DNA from: CAWEHU01 sp963808965
Lineage (GTDB): Bacteria > Pseudomonadota > Alphaproteobacteria > Acetobacterales > Acetobacteraceae
NCBI GenBank assembly: GCA_963808965.1
Contig: CAWEHU010000012.1
Coordinates: 62,001 to 126,000, forward strand
Length of the DNA: 64,000 nucleotides
Direction: 5' to 3'
Below the pieces are notes generated by a model. That model made no database searches and was not told the origin of the DNA. It was given only the letters and a program-made list of their open reading frames with translations. Position numbers and translations under genes: made by a program. Positions 44,682-55,400 of the stretch are shown here, piece after piece. Position 1 is the stretch's first letter; every line of letters starts with the position of its first letter.

Positions 44682-45704
44682 CTAAGCCGCTCCGGGCTGG
44701 TCCCCGCCCACCTTCACCACCACGCGGCCGCGCACCTTGCCACTCAGGATCTCATCGGCGAGCGTGGGCACCTCTTCCAGTCGAACGGTTCGCGTCATGC
44801 CCGCGAAAACCTCAGGCGGCAGCGTCTCCGCGATCCGTCGCCATGCTAATTCGCGCGCGGCCAAAGGCTGCATGACCGAGTCGATTCCGAGGAGATTGAC
44901 CGCGCGCAGCAGGAACGGGATCACGGTGGTCGTGAGTTCGTTTCCACCAGCAAGACCGCACGCGGCCACCGAGCCGCCATAGCGGATCTGCGGCAGCACG
45001 CCGGCGAGGATGCGACCGCCCACCGCGTCGACCGCGCCGGCCCAGCGTTCGGCCTGCAACGGCCGGTCGGCGGCGGAGGCGAGATCGTCGCGCGGCACGA
45101 TGCCGTGCGCGCCGAGACCGCGCAGATACGCTTCTTCCTGCGTGCGTCCGGTCGAGGCAGCAACCCGGTAACCGAGCCGGGACAGGATCGCGACCGCCAC
45201 GCTGCCGACACCTCCCGCCGCGCCCGTCACGAGCACCTCGTTACCCTCGTTTCCCGGCTTGAGGCCGTGCCGCTCCAGCGCCTCAATCGCCAGCATGGAG
45301 GTTAGCCCCGCGGTGCCGACCGCCATCGCGTGTTCGGCGGTGAGGCCCGGCGGCATCGCGACCAGCCAGTCCGCCTTCACTCGCGCCAACTCCGCGTACC
45401 CGCCCCAACGGATTTCGCCGACGCGCCACCCGGTCAGGATCACCTCCTGCCCGGGACTGAAACGGCCGCTTTTGCACTCGACGACGCGGCCCGCGAAGTC
45501 AATCCCGGGCACATGCGGGTAGTTTCGCACCAGCCGGCCGAGGCCGCGGAGGATCATGCCGTCCTTGTAGTTGAGGCCGGAATGACTGACCGCGACGGTC
45601 GTGTCCCCTTCCGGCAGCTCGCTAACGGGCAGGGTGCGCAGCTCGGCACGCACCTCCTTGCCTTCTTGCGTCAGCACCAAGGCGCGAAATTCGGTTCTGT
45701 CCAT
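44682..45704 (-). CDS. acuI: acrylyl-CoA reductase / YhdH-type MDR oxidoreductase
   Basis: 340-residue zinc-independent medium-chain reductase using NADPH. Conserved: NYKDGMILRGLGRLVRNYPHVPGIDFAG, GWRVGEIRWGGYAELARVK, nucleotide loop VTGAAGGVGSVAVAILSRLGY and the C-terminal GKVRGRVVVKV. AcuI reduces acryloyl-CoA to propionyl-CoA. Start ATG 45704 (MDRTEFRAL), with ggag nine bases upstream. Convergent with the acyl-CoA synthetase. Confidence 0.92.
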   Translation of the reverse strand: MDRTEFRALVLTQEGKEVRAELRTLPVSELPEGDTTVAVSHSGLNYKDGMILRGLGRLVRNYPHVPGIDFAGRVVECKSGRFSPGQEVILTGWRVGEIRWGGYAELARVKADWLVAMPPGLTAEHAMAVGTAGLTSMLAIEALERHGLKPGNEGNEVLVTGAAGGVGSVAVAILSRLGYRVAASTGRTQEEAYLRGLGAHGIVPRDDLASAADRPLQAERWAGAVDAVGGRILAGVLPQIRYGGSVAACGLAGGNELTTTVIPFLLRAVNLLGIDSVMQPLAARELAWRRIAETLPPEVFAGMTRTVRLEEVPTLADEILSGKVRGRVVVKVGGDQPGAA

Positions 45705-45814
45705 TCGCATGATCTCCGCACGGTCTCTTCTCGGCCACGAGCAGGCGGGTTCCAGCATCCCACTTCGGCCCGCATGATGGTAGGGGAGCGGGCAGTCACG
45801 CACGGGAGCGGGTC

Positions 45815-46072
45815 ATGAGCCTCGCAATCGATCCTTTTGTGGCCGTCGCGGTGGTCGGCTGCACGGCTGTCACCGACGCGGTGTACGTTTTCTTCAACGC
45901 GGCCGTGGTAGCGAGACGCCGTATTTGGGCGGCCAACTGGAGCAGCCTCTGGTACGTGCTCTCGGCCTTCGCCGTGATCAGCTATACCGAGAACGCTGCT
46001 TATGTCGTGTTCGCGGCGGCAGGGTCCTGGCTGGGCGCATTCGCGTCGGTGACTTGGCTGAAGCGCAAATAG
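45815..46072 (+). CDS. small integral membrane protein
   Basis: 85 residues from ATG 45815, with gggagcgg just upstream. Three probable membrane segments: PFVAVAVVGCTAVTDAVYVFF, SSLWYVLSAFAVISYT and YVVFAAAGSWLGAFASVTW, ending KRK. Seems to be a genuine inner-membrane protein of unknown function. Divergent from acuI and convergent with the aminotransferase. Confidence 0.75.
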   Translation: MSLAIDPFVAVAVVGCTAVTDAVYVFFNAAVVARRRIWAANWSSLWYVLSAFAVISYTENAAYVVFAAAGSWLGAFASVTWLKRK

Positions 46073-46092
46073 GCTCTCGGGTAATCACCGTT

Positions 46093-47478
46093 TCAGCACC
46101 TTGCCCCCGAAACCGCTTCGTCCACCGCGGCGCCGACGCGGTCGATAATGAGTTCGATTTCGGCGGGTTGCACGATATACGGAGGCGCCAGCAACACGTG
46201 GTCGCCTCGCACGCCGTCAATGGTCCCGCCTGCGGGATAGCAGGCTAGGCCACGCTTGAACGCGGCCTGCTTGACGCGGGCGTGGAGCCGCAACGAAGGG
46301 TCGAACGGCGTCTTGGTGGTGCGGTCCGAGACCAGTTCCATGCCCATGAACAGGCCACGTCCGCGGATGTCGCCGATGTGAGGGTGATCGCCGAACCGTT
46401 CCATCAGCCGGCGTCGCAGCAATTCGCCCATGCTGCGCACGTGGGCAAGCAGCCCGTCTTCGCGGATGATGCGCTGCACTTCCAGCGCCGCCGCGCAAGC
46501 GATGGGATGGCCAAGGTAAGTGTGCCCGTGCTGGAACGCGCCGGAGCCATCGCGTAGTGCGTCCACGACGCGGCGGGAGGCGAGCACGGCCCCGATGGGC
46601 TGGTAACCGCCGCCGAGGCCCTTGGCGACGGCCTGGATGTCGGGGGAGATCCCCTCCTGCTCCCAGGCGTGCCGCGTACCGGTGCGGCCCATACCGCACA
46701 TCACCTCATCCAGGAGCAACAGAGCGCCGTGGCGGTCACATATCTCCCGCACAGCGCGGAAATAGCCGGCGGGTGCCGGCACGCAGCCAGAAGTGGCGCC
46801 CACCACGGGTTCCGCGACGAAGGCGGCCACGGTTTCCGGGCCGATGCGCTGAAATTCGGCTTCCAGCTCGGCGGCGAGCCGTGCCGTGAACACGGTCTCC
46901 GTCTCTGCCGCGCGTTGCTCGCGATATGCGAAGGCAGGGGATACGTGGCTGAAGGCGTCAGACAGCAGCGGCGCGTAAGGCGCTCGGCGCCAAGCGTTGC
47001 CCCCGGCGGCCAGCGCTCCCAGCGTATTGCCGTGATAACTCTGCCGGCGCGCGATGAAACGTCCGCGTTGGGGCTGGCCGATCTCGACGAAGTATTGCCG
47101 GGCCATCTTCAGCGCGGCCTCTATCGCTTCGGAGCCGCCCGAGACGAAGTAGGCATAGGCAAGCCCGCCCGGCTCGTGCCCGACTAGTTCGTCGGCAAGC
47201 GCCTCGGCGGGTTCAGAGGAAAAAAACGCTGTATGGGCGTAGGCGAGCGTGGCGGCCTGCCGCTGGATCGCTTCCACCACGCGCGGATGTTGGTGGCCCA
47301 AACATGACACGGCGGCCCCGCCGGAGGCGTCCAGCACGTCGCGCCCGTCAGCACCGCGCAGCCAGACACCGTGGCCGCCGGTGGCGATCGGCGGCGCCTC
47401 ACGCAGATTGCGGTGGAGGACGCGCGTGCGGCGCGGTTTGTCTTCGATTTGGGCCGGTTGAGGCTCTGTGAGAACCAT
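46093..47478 (-). CDS. class III PLP-dependent aminotransferase
   Basis: 461 residues. PLP signatures: VSGGSEAIEAALKMARQYF, SYHGNTLGALAAGG, LLLDEVMCGMGRTGT and the Schiff-base Lys in AVAKGLGGGYQPIGAVL, followed by HTYLGHPIACAAALEV. Related to omega-amino acid or taurine/beta-alanine:pyruvate aminotransferases; the amino donor cannot be fixed from sequence. Preceded by a strong hairpin that ends the protease transcript. Confidence 0.93.
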   Translation of the reverse strand: MVLTEPQPAQIEDKPRRTRVLHRNLREAPPIATGGHGVWLRGADGRDVLDASGGAAVSCLGHQHPRVVEAIQRQAATLAYAHTAFFSSEPAEALADELVGHEPGGLAYAYFVSGGSEAIEAALKMARQYFVEIGQPQRGRFIARRQSYHGNTLGALAAGGNAWRRAPYAPLLSDAFSHVSPAFAYREQRAAETETVFTARLAAELEAEFQRIGPETVAAFVAEPVVGATSGCVPAPAGYFRAVREICDRHGALLLLDEVMCGMGRTGTRHAWEQEGISPDIQAVAKGLGGGYQPIGAVLASRRVVDALRDGSGAFQHGHTYLGHPIACAAALEVQRIIREDGLLAHVRSMGELLRRRLMERFGDHPHIGDIRGRGLFMGMELVSDRTTKTPFDPSLRLHARVKQAAFKRGLACYPAGGTIDGVRGDHVLLAPPYIVQPAEIELIIDRVGAAVDEAVSGARC

Positions 47479-47526
47479 GTTTCTCCCTCTTTCTGGCCGC
47501 TATCCTTCTTAAGGGACCCACCCTGA

Positions 47527-47560
47527 CCGGGCCGGTTCAGCTAGACTGGAACCGGCCCGG
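47527..47560 (-). terminator. perfect 12-bp hairpin after the protease gene
   Basis: ccgggccggttc (47527-47538) pairs perfectly with gaaccggcccgg (47549-47560) around a ten-base loop, 10 bases after the protease stop in the leftward direction. No T run follows, so termination may be partial or assisted, but the hairpin is unmistakable. Confidence 0.65.
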
Positions 47561-47570
47561 GGACGAGAAC

Positions 47571-49812
47571 CTACCTGCACTCGTAGCAGGTGCGGGTTCG
47601 GGAGCGAGGCGTGCGGGCCAGATGGAGCTGGTACAGCGCCCCGCCGGCTGCCGCGATCCGGCCTGTCATACTGTTATCGTCGAGCATCTGCCAGCCGGGG
47701 CAGGAGTTGCCGCTGCAGGGAGTTCCCGTGTAACGCCAGATCCGGCCCGTGTTGTGCAGTTGATAGAGCGCTCCTCCATCGGCGCTGATGTCCATCGAAG
47801 CCGGGTTGACGTCCAGCATCTGCCACCCGGGGCAGGAATTGCCGGTGCAGGGCGTCCCCGTATAGCGCCAGATGCGGCCGGTATTGTGTAACTGATAGAG
47901 ATTGCCGGCCGTCGCCGCGATCGCGAGCGTCGCCGGGTTGACGTCCAGCATCTGCCATCCGGGGCAGGAGTTGCCGTTGCAGGGCGTGCCCGTATAGCGC
48001 CAGATGCGGCCGGTGTCGTGCAGCTGATACAGGTCATTTCCGGCAGCGACGATCGCGACGGTCGCCCCGTTGTTGTCGAGCATCTGCCATCCGGGGCAGG
48101 AATTCCCGTTACAGGGTGTGCCGGTATACCTCCAGATCCGGCCGGTATTGTGCAGCTGATAGAGGCTGTTGCCGGCCGCGACGATCGACATTGTCGCCCC
48201 GTTGTTGTCGAGCATCTGCCAGCCGGGGCAGGAATTGCCGCTGCACGGCGTTCCCGTGTAGCGCCAGATCCGGCCGGTATTGTGCAACTGAAACAAATCG
48301 TTTCCGGCGGCGGCGATCCCGATGCTCGCCCCGTTATTGTCGAGCATCTGCCATCCGGGGCACGAGTTGCCGTTGCATGGAGCACCTGTCGATTTCCAGA
48401 TGCGTCCGGTGGCGTGCAGTTGGTAAAGGTTGCCGGCTCCCGCCGCGATTCGGACGCTCGCGCCGTTATTGTCGAAGCGCTGCCAGCCGGGGCAGCTATT
48501 GCCGGTGCATGGCGCGCCGGTCGAGCGCCAGATCGAGCCGATATCCGACCCTTGTGGGGTGCGGAAGCCGGCGACGGTCACGGCCGTGCCGTTCAGGACG
48601 CGGGCGTTGTCGTTGGTCCCCGTCGTCCCCATGGCCTGGCCGCTGTAGTTCACGTTCGGGTTGGACCAGTATTGCAGCCGGGAGCAGCCGCCCGTGCAGT
48701 CATAGGCCATGACCGTCCGCCAGGCCGGGCTGGCAGTGTGTTGGAAGCCATGCCCGTACGCGAAAGGCGACGTGGTCGAGTCGTGCGCCTCATCATGACG
48801 GGCGCCCATGAGGTGCCCAAGCTCGTGTGCGAACGAGTAGTAGCCCGTCGCACAGCTATAGTGCACGACAGCGAACGCGGTCGAAGCCTTCGCCATGATG
48901 TCGTCCGCAAGCCCGCAGTAGTCGGTCTGATTGATGATGAGGGCCGCGAGATCGGCACCCGAGCTGTCCCGCCGCTGGTTAACAGTGGAGTTGGCGACGA
49001 AGTCGGCTAGGATCGTGTCGAACGACTTGCCAGTCTCGGTGTAGGAGATCTGGAAGCTGTCCACCAGGTTCAGTTTGATATTGATTCCGCTGTTGACGTA
49101 GGACTGATTCGCCTCGGCGACCGCAAGCTGAATCGTCGCGTCGATGTCGGCGACGGAGGCCTTGGCCGAGGGCGTGTAGGCGACCAGCACGTCGATGCCG
49201 ACCGGCCCGTCATGCAGGTTAGCCGGCGCTCCCTGGAGTTGCAGGCTGCCCCGCTGCTCGCGCTCCTTGTTCTCGAAGCTCGGCGGGTGTTCGGGGGGGA
49301 ATTTCGACTGATCGACTTTGACGATGGCGTGCACGCCGCCGCCAACCGGCTCGATGCGGTACAGATCGGTTCCGTCCTGGACCGTGCCGGTGACGTTGCC
49401 GTCATGCACCACCAGAGTCGCCGTTCCCGGAACGTCCGACAGCTTGCCCTGCCAAATGAAATTGTCCGCGCCCTTCGTCTCCACCGACTGCTTGGAGAAT
49501 GTCAGCGCCCTCTGGTTCGGCACGTTGAGGCTGGCGCTATCGCCCTGCAACGCCGCGGTATCAATTCGCACCAAATCGGAGACTCTTCGTCGTCGGCTGC
49601 TGGCGGATTCTGTCGATGCGCTGTAGCTGGTCAGGGGTCGCATCCGAAAGGCGATTCTGCGGAACGGGCGTGAACAACTCGCGAACCTGAGCCTGGGCTG
49701 CCAGCCTTCCGCCGCAGGCGAACACCAGGCTCAGTGCCAGTATCAACGCCCAGGGGCGCTCTCCTCCACCAGGCCGGAGAGGTGACCACCATTTCGTTCT
49801 CGCCGCTTGCAT
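47571..49812 (-). CDS. secreted M12-type zinc metalloprotease with seven C-terminal repeats (frame broken)
   Basis: Signal peptide (RPWALILALSLVFACGGRLAA), N-terminal pro-region, then a reprolysin-like catalytic domain: zinc motif FAHELGHLMGARHDE and Met-turn TVMAYDC. The C-terminus has seven 44-residue repeats, each with GRIWRYTGTPC, GNSCPGW and YQLH, predicted to form a tectonin/seven-bladed propeller for substrate or carbohydrate binding. The signal peptide is in another frame; removing one base near 49578 joins TTKSL to DLVRIDTAAL. Start ATG 49812 has aagga upstream. About 746 residues. Confidence 0.85.
47616..48539 (-). repeat. seven tandem 132-bp repeats inside the protease gene
   Basis: Exact 132-bp periodicity encoding 44-residue units, each containing a fixed C-x-G-N-S-C pair, PGWQ, and Y/F-Q-L-H. 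The middle five units are nearly identical at protein level (IWRYTGTPC); the first two begin SIWRSTGAPC and RIWKSTGAPC. High similarity suggests recent expansion or gene conversion. Confidence 0.9.
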
Positions 49813-49985
49813 CACTGTTTCCTTTTCGCTGATTTTCATTGCGTCGGAGACACTCGTCACGGCAGCCCGGCATCTGAAACCTGCCGGCTCCGAGTCGTCG
49901 CATCACTGCGGAACCTTCCGCAGTCGAGACATACCTCGAGCGAGGATGTCGGTTTGTAACATGCACTACCCAGGCATGCGGTGGC

Positions 49986-50001
49986 TGTGATTCAAATCAC
50001 A
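49986..50001. promoter_or_regulatory. CRP-like palindrome upstream of the protease
   Basis: TGTGATTCAAATCACA has perfect TGTGA-N6-TCACA arms, extended to 7 bp each side. It sits 174 bases upstream of the protease start, between it and recG. This is the consensus operator of CRP/Clr-type regulators, suggesting cAMP- or nutrient-dependent control of the secreted protease. Confidence 0.55.
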
Positions 50002-50033
50002 CCAACAACGACACGCTCAGCCGCCAGGGGTAC

Positions 50034-52091
50034 TCAACCCACCATCGATACCGGCTCGCTACGCCCGAACAGGCGCAGCAGGATCCTGACCGCTCGCCCG
50101 CGCTCCGATTCGAGGCGCCGGTCTTTTTCGATCAGCAACGCGGCATCGCGATGCGCCATGTGGAGCAGATCCTCGTGCTCCACCGGATCGGCCAAGCGGA
50201 ATCCCGGCCGCCCGGCCTGTTTCGTTCCCAGCACGTCCCCGCCTCCGCGCAGCCGAAAATCGGCGTCCGCGATGACGAATCCGTCCTCGGTGTCGCGCAG
50301 CAGCAGGAGCCGCCGTTTCGCGATTTCGTTCAGCCCGTCATCGTGCAGCAGAAGACAATAGCTCGCCTCGGCACCACGGCCCACGCGGCCGCGCAGTTGA
50401 TGCAGTTGAGCGAGGCCGAACCGTTCCGCGTGCTCGATCACCATGACGCTCGCGCGCGGAACATCGACGCCCACCTCGACGACCGTGGTCGCCACCAGGA
50501 GCCGCGTTCCGCCCGCGCTGAAATCCGCGAGCGCCGCATCGCGCGCGGCCGTCTCCTGACGGCCATGCGCCAGCCCGACCTTGGCGCCGAAGCGCGTGCG
50601 CAGCTCCGCGAAGCGAGCCTCGGCGGCGGCGATGTCGATCAGCTCGCTCTCCGCGACCATCGGACAGACCCAGTAGACTTGCGCGCCTTCGTCGAGCTTG
50701 CGCGCGATCGCTTGCAACAGATCGGGCAGCGTACTCAGCGAGTGCAACGTGGTACGGATCGGCTGTCGTCCGGCGGGCTTCTCCGGGAGCCGGCTCACGT
50801 CCATCTCGCCCCATTGCGTGAGCAGCAACGTGCGCGGGATCGGTGTCGCCGTCATCACGAGGACATCGGTGCGCTCGCCCTTGTCACCCATCAACACGCG
50901 CTGATGCACGCCGAAGCGGTGCTGCTCGTCGATGACCGCGAGCGCCAGATCCTGGTACGCCACCGCCTCCTGAAACAGCGCGTGTGTGCCGACCACGAGC
51001 GGGATCGAGCCGTCGGCCAGCCCGCGCAGAGTGCGGGCTCGTGCGCTTCCCTTGACCGAGCCGGTGAGCAGCGCGGCCGGAACGGGGCAGAGCCGCGACA
51101 GCGTGCGGTGATGCTGCTTGGCCAGCACCTCTGTCGGCGCCATCAGCGCCGCCTGAGTGCCCGCCTCGACCGCGCGGAGCATGGCCAGCACGGCGACCAG
51201 CGTCTTGCCCGAGCCAACGTCGCCTTGCAGCAGCCGGAGCATCCGGCGTGGAGCAGCGAGGTCCCCTTCGATCTCGGCGAGCGCCATCGTCTGCGCGGGC
51301 GTCGGTGCGTGGCCGAACCGGGCGAGGGCCTTCGCTTGCAGCGCGCCGTCTCCCCGCAAGGAGCGCCCCGGACGCGCGCGCATTCGCCCGCGCATGAGCG
51401 TCAGCCCGATCTGTCCGGCCAGCAATTCGTCGTAGGCGAGACGGCGGCGGGGTAGAGGACCGGGCAGGGTTTCGGGTGCCTGCACGGCCCGGACCGCCTC
51501 GGCGAAGCCGGGCCATCTTTCCCGCCGGAGTAGGGCAGGATCGTGCCATTCGGGGAGGGCCGGCACCCGTTCCAGCGCCTGCGCCATCGCGGCCGCGAGT
51601 TGGCGGGGCCAGAGCCCGGCCGTCATCGGCCAGACCGGCTCCAGACTCGGCACCCGGTCCGCTTTGTCGGCCGGAACCACGTAGTCCGGATGCGGGATGG
51701 TCAGCCGATCGCCGAATCGCTCCAGCTTGCCGGAGACGACGAGCCGTGCGCCTGCCGGCATTTGCCCCTGTCGCGCGAAACGGAAAAAGACCAGTTCGGC
51801 GAAACCGGTGCCGTCGGTCACGACCACTCGCCAGGGCTGGCGTGGATTTGCGGGGGGTTCGTGGCGGACTACCTCGACTGCGAGGGTCCCGACCGTACCG
51901 GGGCGGGCATCCCGGATGGTCGGGCGTTGCCGACGGTCGAGATACGATTCGGGCAGGTGAAACAGAACGTCGATCACCCGCTCGCCCCCGGCCGCGCGCG
52001 CGATCAGCTTCGCGGTCGCCGGACCTATGCCGCGAAGCGTGGCCAGAGGCGCGAAAAGGGGTGCGAGCGGGTCGTGTTCCAAGGCTGACAC
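50034..52091 (-). CDS. recG: ATP-dependent DNA helicase RecG
   Basis: 685 residues. Wedge/OB domain at the N-terminus (LRGIGPATAKLIARAAGGERV, DVLFHLPESYLDRR). Helicase motifs: I LLQGDVGSGKTLVA, Ia MAPTEVLAKQHH, II AVIDEQHRFGVHQR, III TATPIPRTL, V VATTVVEVGVDVPRA, VI HQLRGRVGRG. Reverses stalled replication forks and processes recombination intermediates. Intact, divergent from sdhE-mfd, as in many alphaproteobacteria. Confidence 0.97.
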   Translation of the reverse strand: MSALEHDPLAPLFAPLATLRGIGPATAKLIARAAGGERVIDVLFHLPESYLDRRQRPTIRDARPGTVGTLAVEVVRHEPPANPRQPWRVVVTDGTGFAELVFFRFARQGQMPAGARLVVSGKLERFGDRLTIPHPDYVVPADKADRVPSLEPVWPMTAGLWPRQLAAAMAQALERVPALPEWHDPALLRRERWPGFAEAVRAVQAPETLPGPLPRRRLAYDELLAGQIGLTLMRGRMRARPGRSLRGDGALQAKALARFGHAPTPAQTMALAEIEGDLAAPRRMLRLLQGDVGSGKTLVAVLAMLRAVEAGTQAALMAPTEVLAKQHHRTLSRLCPVPAALLTGSVKGSARARTLRGLADGSIPLVVGTHALFQEAVAYQDLALAVIDEQHRFGVHQRVLMGDKGERTDVLVMTATPIPRTLLLTQWGEMDVSRLPEKPAGRQPIRTTLHSLSTLPDLLQAIARKLDEGAQVYWVCPMVAESELIDIAAAEARFAELRTRFGAKVGLAHGRQETAARDAALADFSAGGTRLLVATTVVEVGVDVPRASVMVIEHAERFGLAQLHQLRGRVGRGAEASYCLLLHDDGLNEIAKRRLLLLRDTEDGFVIADADFRLRGGGDVLGTKQAGRPGFRLADPVEHEDLLHMAHRDAALLIEKDRRLESERGRAVRILLRLFGRSEPVSMVG

Positions 52092-52124
52092 TGTGGGATG
52101 GCGCGGCTATATCACAGCGCACCG

Positions 52125-52410
52125 ATGACCCACCCAGAAGACGCACCGCTGGATGTCAGACGCAAGCGCCTGCTCTACCGTTCCACCCATCGCGGCACGC
52201 ATGAGAACGATCTCCTGATTGGGGGATTCGTGGCCGCGCGAATCGGCCAGTTCACCGATGCCGATTTGGACGCGCTCGAGGAGATTCTGGAACTGCCCCG
52301 ATGTCGAGCTGGCCAATTGGCTGACCGGCCGCAAGCCGATCCCCTTGGAGGTGGACAGCCCCATGTTGCGCCGCATCAAGGGAGCGGCGGGGGAGGCGGC
52401 GGGCAGATGA
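52125..52410 (+). CDS. sdhE: succinate dehydrogenase assembly factor SdhE (frame broken)
   Basis: Small helical FAD-assembly factor (DUF339): RRKRLLYRSTHRGTHENDLL holds the conserved RGxxE-type segment, then GGFVAARIGQFTDADLDALE and, after a break in a C run at 52296-52299, DVELANWLTGRKPIP. One extra c explains the break. About 94 residues. The stop overlaps the mfd start (ATGA). ATG 52125 (MTHPEDAPL) fits the family; one 27 bases upstream is possible. Confidence 0.9.
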
Positions 52411-55400
52411 CGGCCGCGACCGTCTGGGGCGCGCCGGAAGGCTTCGACGCCCTCTTGCTGGCGCGTCGGCGTACGGAGTTCGCCGGTCCGGTCCTGCATG
52501 TTACGCGCGACGACGCGCGCATGGCGCGGCTCACGGAGGCGCTCGGCTTTTTCGCCTCCGAGATCGAGGTGCTGCGCTTCCCGGCCTGGGACTGTCTCCC
52601 GTACGACCGGGTCTCCCCCAACCCGGCGCTGGTATCCGAACGTATCGCGACCCTTGGGCGGCTGCTGGAAAAGTCCGAACGGCCCCGGATCGTGCTCACC
52701 ACGGTCAACGCGCTGGTTCAGCGGCTCCCGCCCCGGTACGCTTTCCGGGGCGCGAGCATGCTGCTGGAGGTCAACGGCACGATCGAGCCGGAGAAGCTCA
52801 CCCGCTTCCTGGAGGCGCACGGGTATGGCCGCGCCGGCACCGTCATGGAGCCGGGCGAATACGCCATGCGCGGCGGCATCATCGACGTTTTCCCGGCGGG
52901 CGAGCCCGACCCGGTCCGGCTCGACCTGTTCGGTGACACGATCGAGTTCGATCCGCACATTCGAGCCCGAAAGCCAGCGCAGCGCCCAAAATCGCAAGCG
53001 GCTCGTGTTGCGTCCGGTCTCGGAGGTGCCGCTCGATAAGGATTCGGTCGCGCGGTTCCGGTCAGCTTGGCGCGAGTTGTTCGGCCCGGCCGCCGCCGAA
53101 GATCCGATCTATCACTCCATCTCCGCTGGCCGCCGGCATCCCGGCATTGAGCATTGGCTGCCGCTCTTTCACGCAAGCCTGGAAACGCTGCTTGACTACC
53201 TTCCGGGCGCGTCCGTGAGCCTCGACCACCAGGCCGAGGAGGCGCTGACCGGGCGGCTGGAGATGATCGCGGATCATTACGCCGCCCGGAAAAGCGTTCC
53301 GCGCGACGGCGAGGTGCCGTATCGGCCGCTCGCGCCGGGGCTTCTCTATTTGGACCGCGAAGGCTGGGATCGGATGCTCGCCGCCGGCCCGCTCTTTGCC
53401 TTCAGCCCCTTCGCCAAACCCGACGGCGCGGCCGGCATCGATGGCGGCGGGCGTCCGGGGCCGGTGTTCGCGCAGTCGTCTGGCGGCCCCGGCGTCAACG
53501 TCTTCGACCAGTTGCGGGGCCAGACCGAGCGTTGGGCGGACGAAGGACGACGCCTCGTCGTGGCCGCCTGGACCGCGGGTTCGCGCGACCGGCTCGCGCA
53601 TCTGCTCAAGGAGCACCGGTTTCGCGACGTAGCCGAGGAGGAAAGCTGGGCCGCGGTACGGCGCAAGCCGGCGGGCTCGGTGTCGCTCGTCACGCTGGGG
53701 GTGGAGCGCGGCTTCGTCACTCCGCGCGACGCCGGGCGCATCGCGCTCGTGGGCGAGCAAGACCTGCTCGGCGAGCGCATCAGCCGGCCGCCGCGCCGGC
53801 GCAAGCGCGCCGATCAGTTCATCGCCGAAGCGACGGAGATCGCGGAGGGCGACCTCGTGGTGCATCAGGACCACGGCATCGGCCGCTATGACGGGCTGGT
53901 GACGCTGCAAGTCTCAAGCGCGCCGCATGACTGTCTCCGCATCCTTTACGACGGCAACGACAAGCTCTTTTTGCCGGTCGAGAATATCGAGATGCTGTCG
54001 CGCTTTGGCAGCGAGGGCGAGGGAGTCGGGCTCGACAAGCTGGGCGGCGCTGGGTGGCAGACGCGGAAAGCGCGCGCCAAGCAGCGCATCCGCGACATGG
54101 CGGGCGAACTCATCCGCATCGCCGCCGCCCGCCGCGTGCGCGACGCCGAGACGATGGCGCCGCCCGAAGGAACGTGGGACGAGTTCTGCGCGCGCTTCCC
54201 GTTTGCCGAGACCGAGGACCAGTCGCGCGCCATTGCCGACGTGCTGGAGGATCTTGCTTCCGGCCGGCCGATGGACCGGCTGATTTGCGGAGACGTGGGT
54301 TTCGGCAAGACCGAGGTGGCGTTGCGCGCCGCCTTTATCGCCGCGATGTCCGGTTCGCAGGTGGCGGTCGTCGTGCCGACGACGCTGCTTGCGCGTCAGC
54401 ACTTCCGGCGCTTCTCGGAGCGTTTCGCGGGCTTTCCCGTGCGCGTCGCGCAGCTCTCGCGCATGGTGGCGGCCAAGGAGGCCGCCGAGGTGCGGCGCGG
54501 TATCGCCGATGGCGAGGTGAATATCGTGATCGGCACGCACGCGCTGCTCGCGAAGGGGATTCAGTTCGCGGAGCTTGGGTTGCTGGTCGTGGACGAAGAG
54601 CAGCATTTTGGCGTCGCCCACAAGGAGCGGCTGAAGCAACTCAAATCCGACGTGCATGTGCTGACGCTGACCGCGACGCCAATTCCGCGCACGTTGCAGC
54701 TCGCGTTGACCGGGGTGCGCGAGATGAGCGTGATCGCGACGCCGCCCGTCGACCGGTTGGCGGTGCGCACCTTCATCATGCCGTTCGATTCCATTGTCGT
54801 GCGCGAGGCGATCCAGCGCGAGCGCTTCCGCGGCGGCCAGGTGTTCTGCGTCGTGCCGCGTATCGAGGATATGGGGCGGATGGCGGAGCGCCTTCGTGAA
54901 ATCGTGCCGGAGGCGCGCACCGTGCAAGCGCATGGGAGGCTGCCGCCGACCGAGCTCGAGCGTGTCATGACCGAGTTCGGCGACGGCAAGCACGATATTC
55001 TGCTGTCGACGAACATCGTCGAGAGCGGGCTCGACATGCCGGCGGTGAACACGCTGCTGATTCACCGCGCCGATATGTTCGGGCTCGGCCAGTTGTACCA
55101 GTTGCGCGGCCGGGTGGGGCGCGGCAAGCAGCGTGGCTACGCTTATCTGACCTGGCCGCAGAATCACCGGCTTTCTGCCGCGGCGGAGAAGCGGCTCACG
55201 GTGATGCAGACGCTCGATAATCTCGGCGCCGGGTTTACTCTGGCGTCCCATGATCTGGATATTCGCGGGGCGGGGAATCTGCTGGGCGACGAGCAATCCG
55301 GCCATATCCGCGAGGTGGGGATCGAGCTCTACCAGCAGATGCTGGAGGATGCGGTGGCGGAGCTGCGCGCGGGCGAGGGTCGGCGGCGCGCGGATGACCA

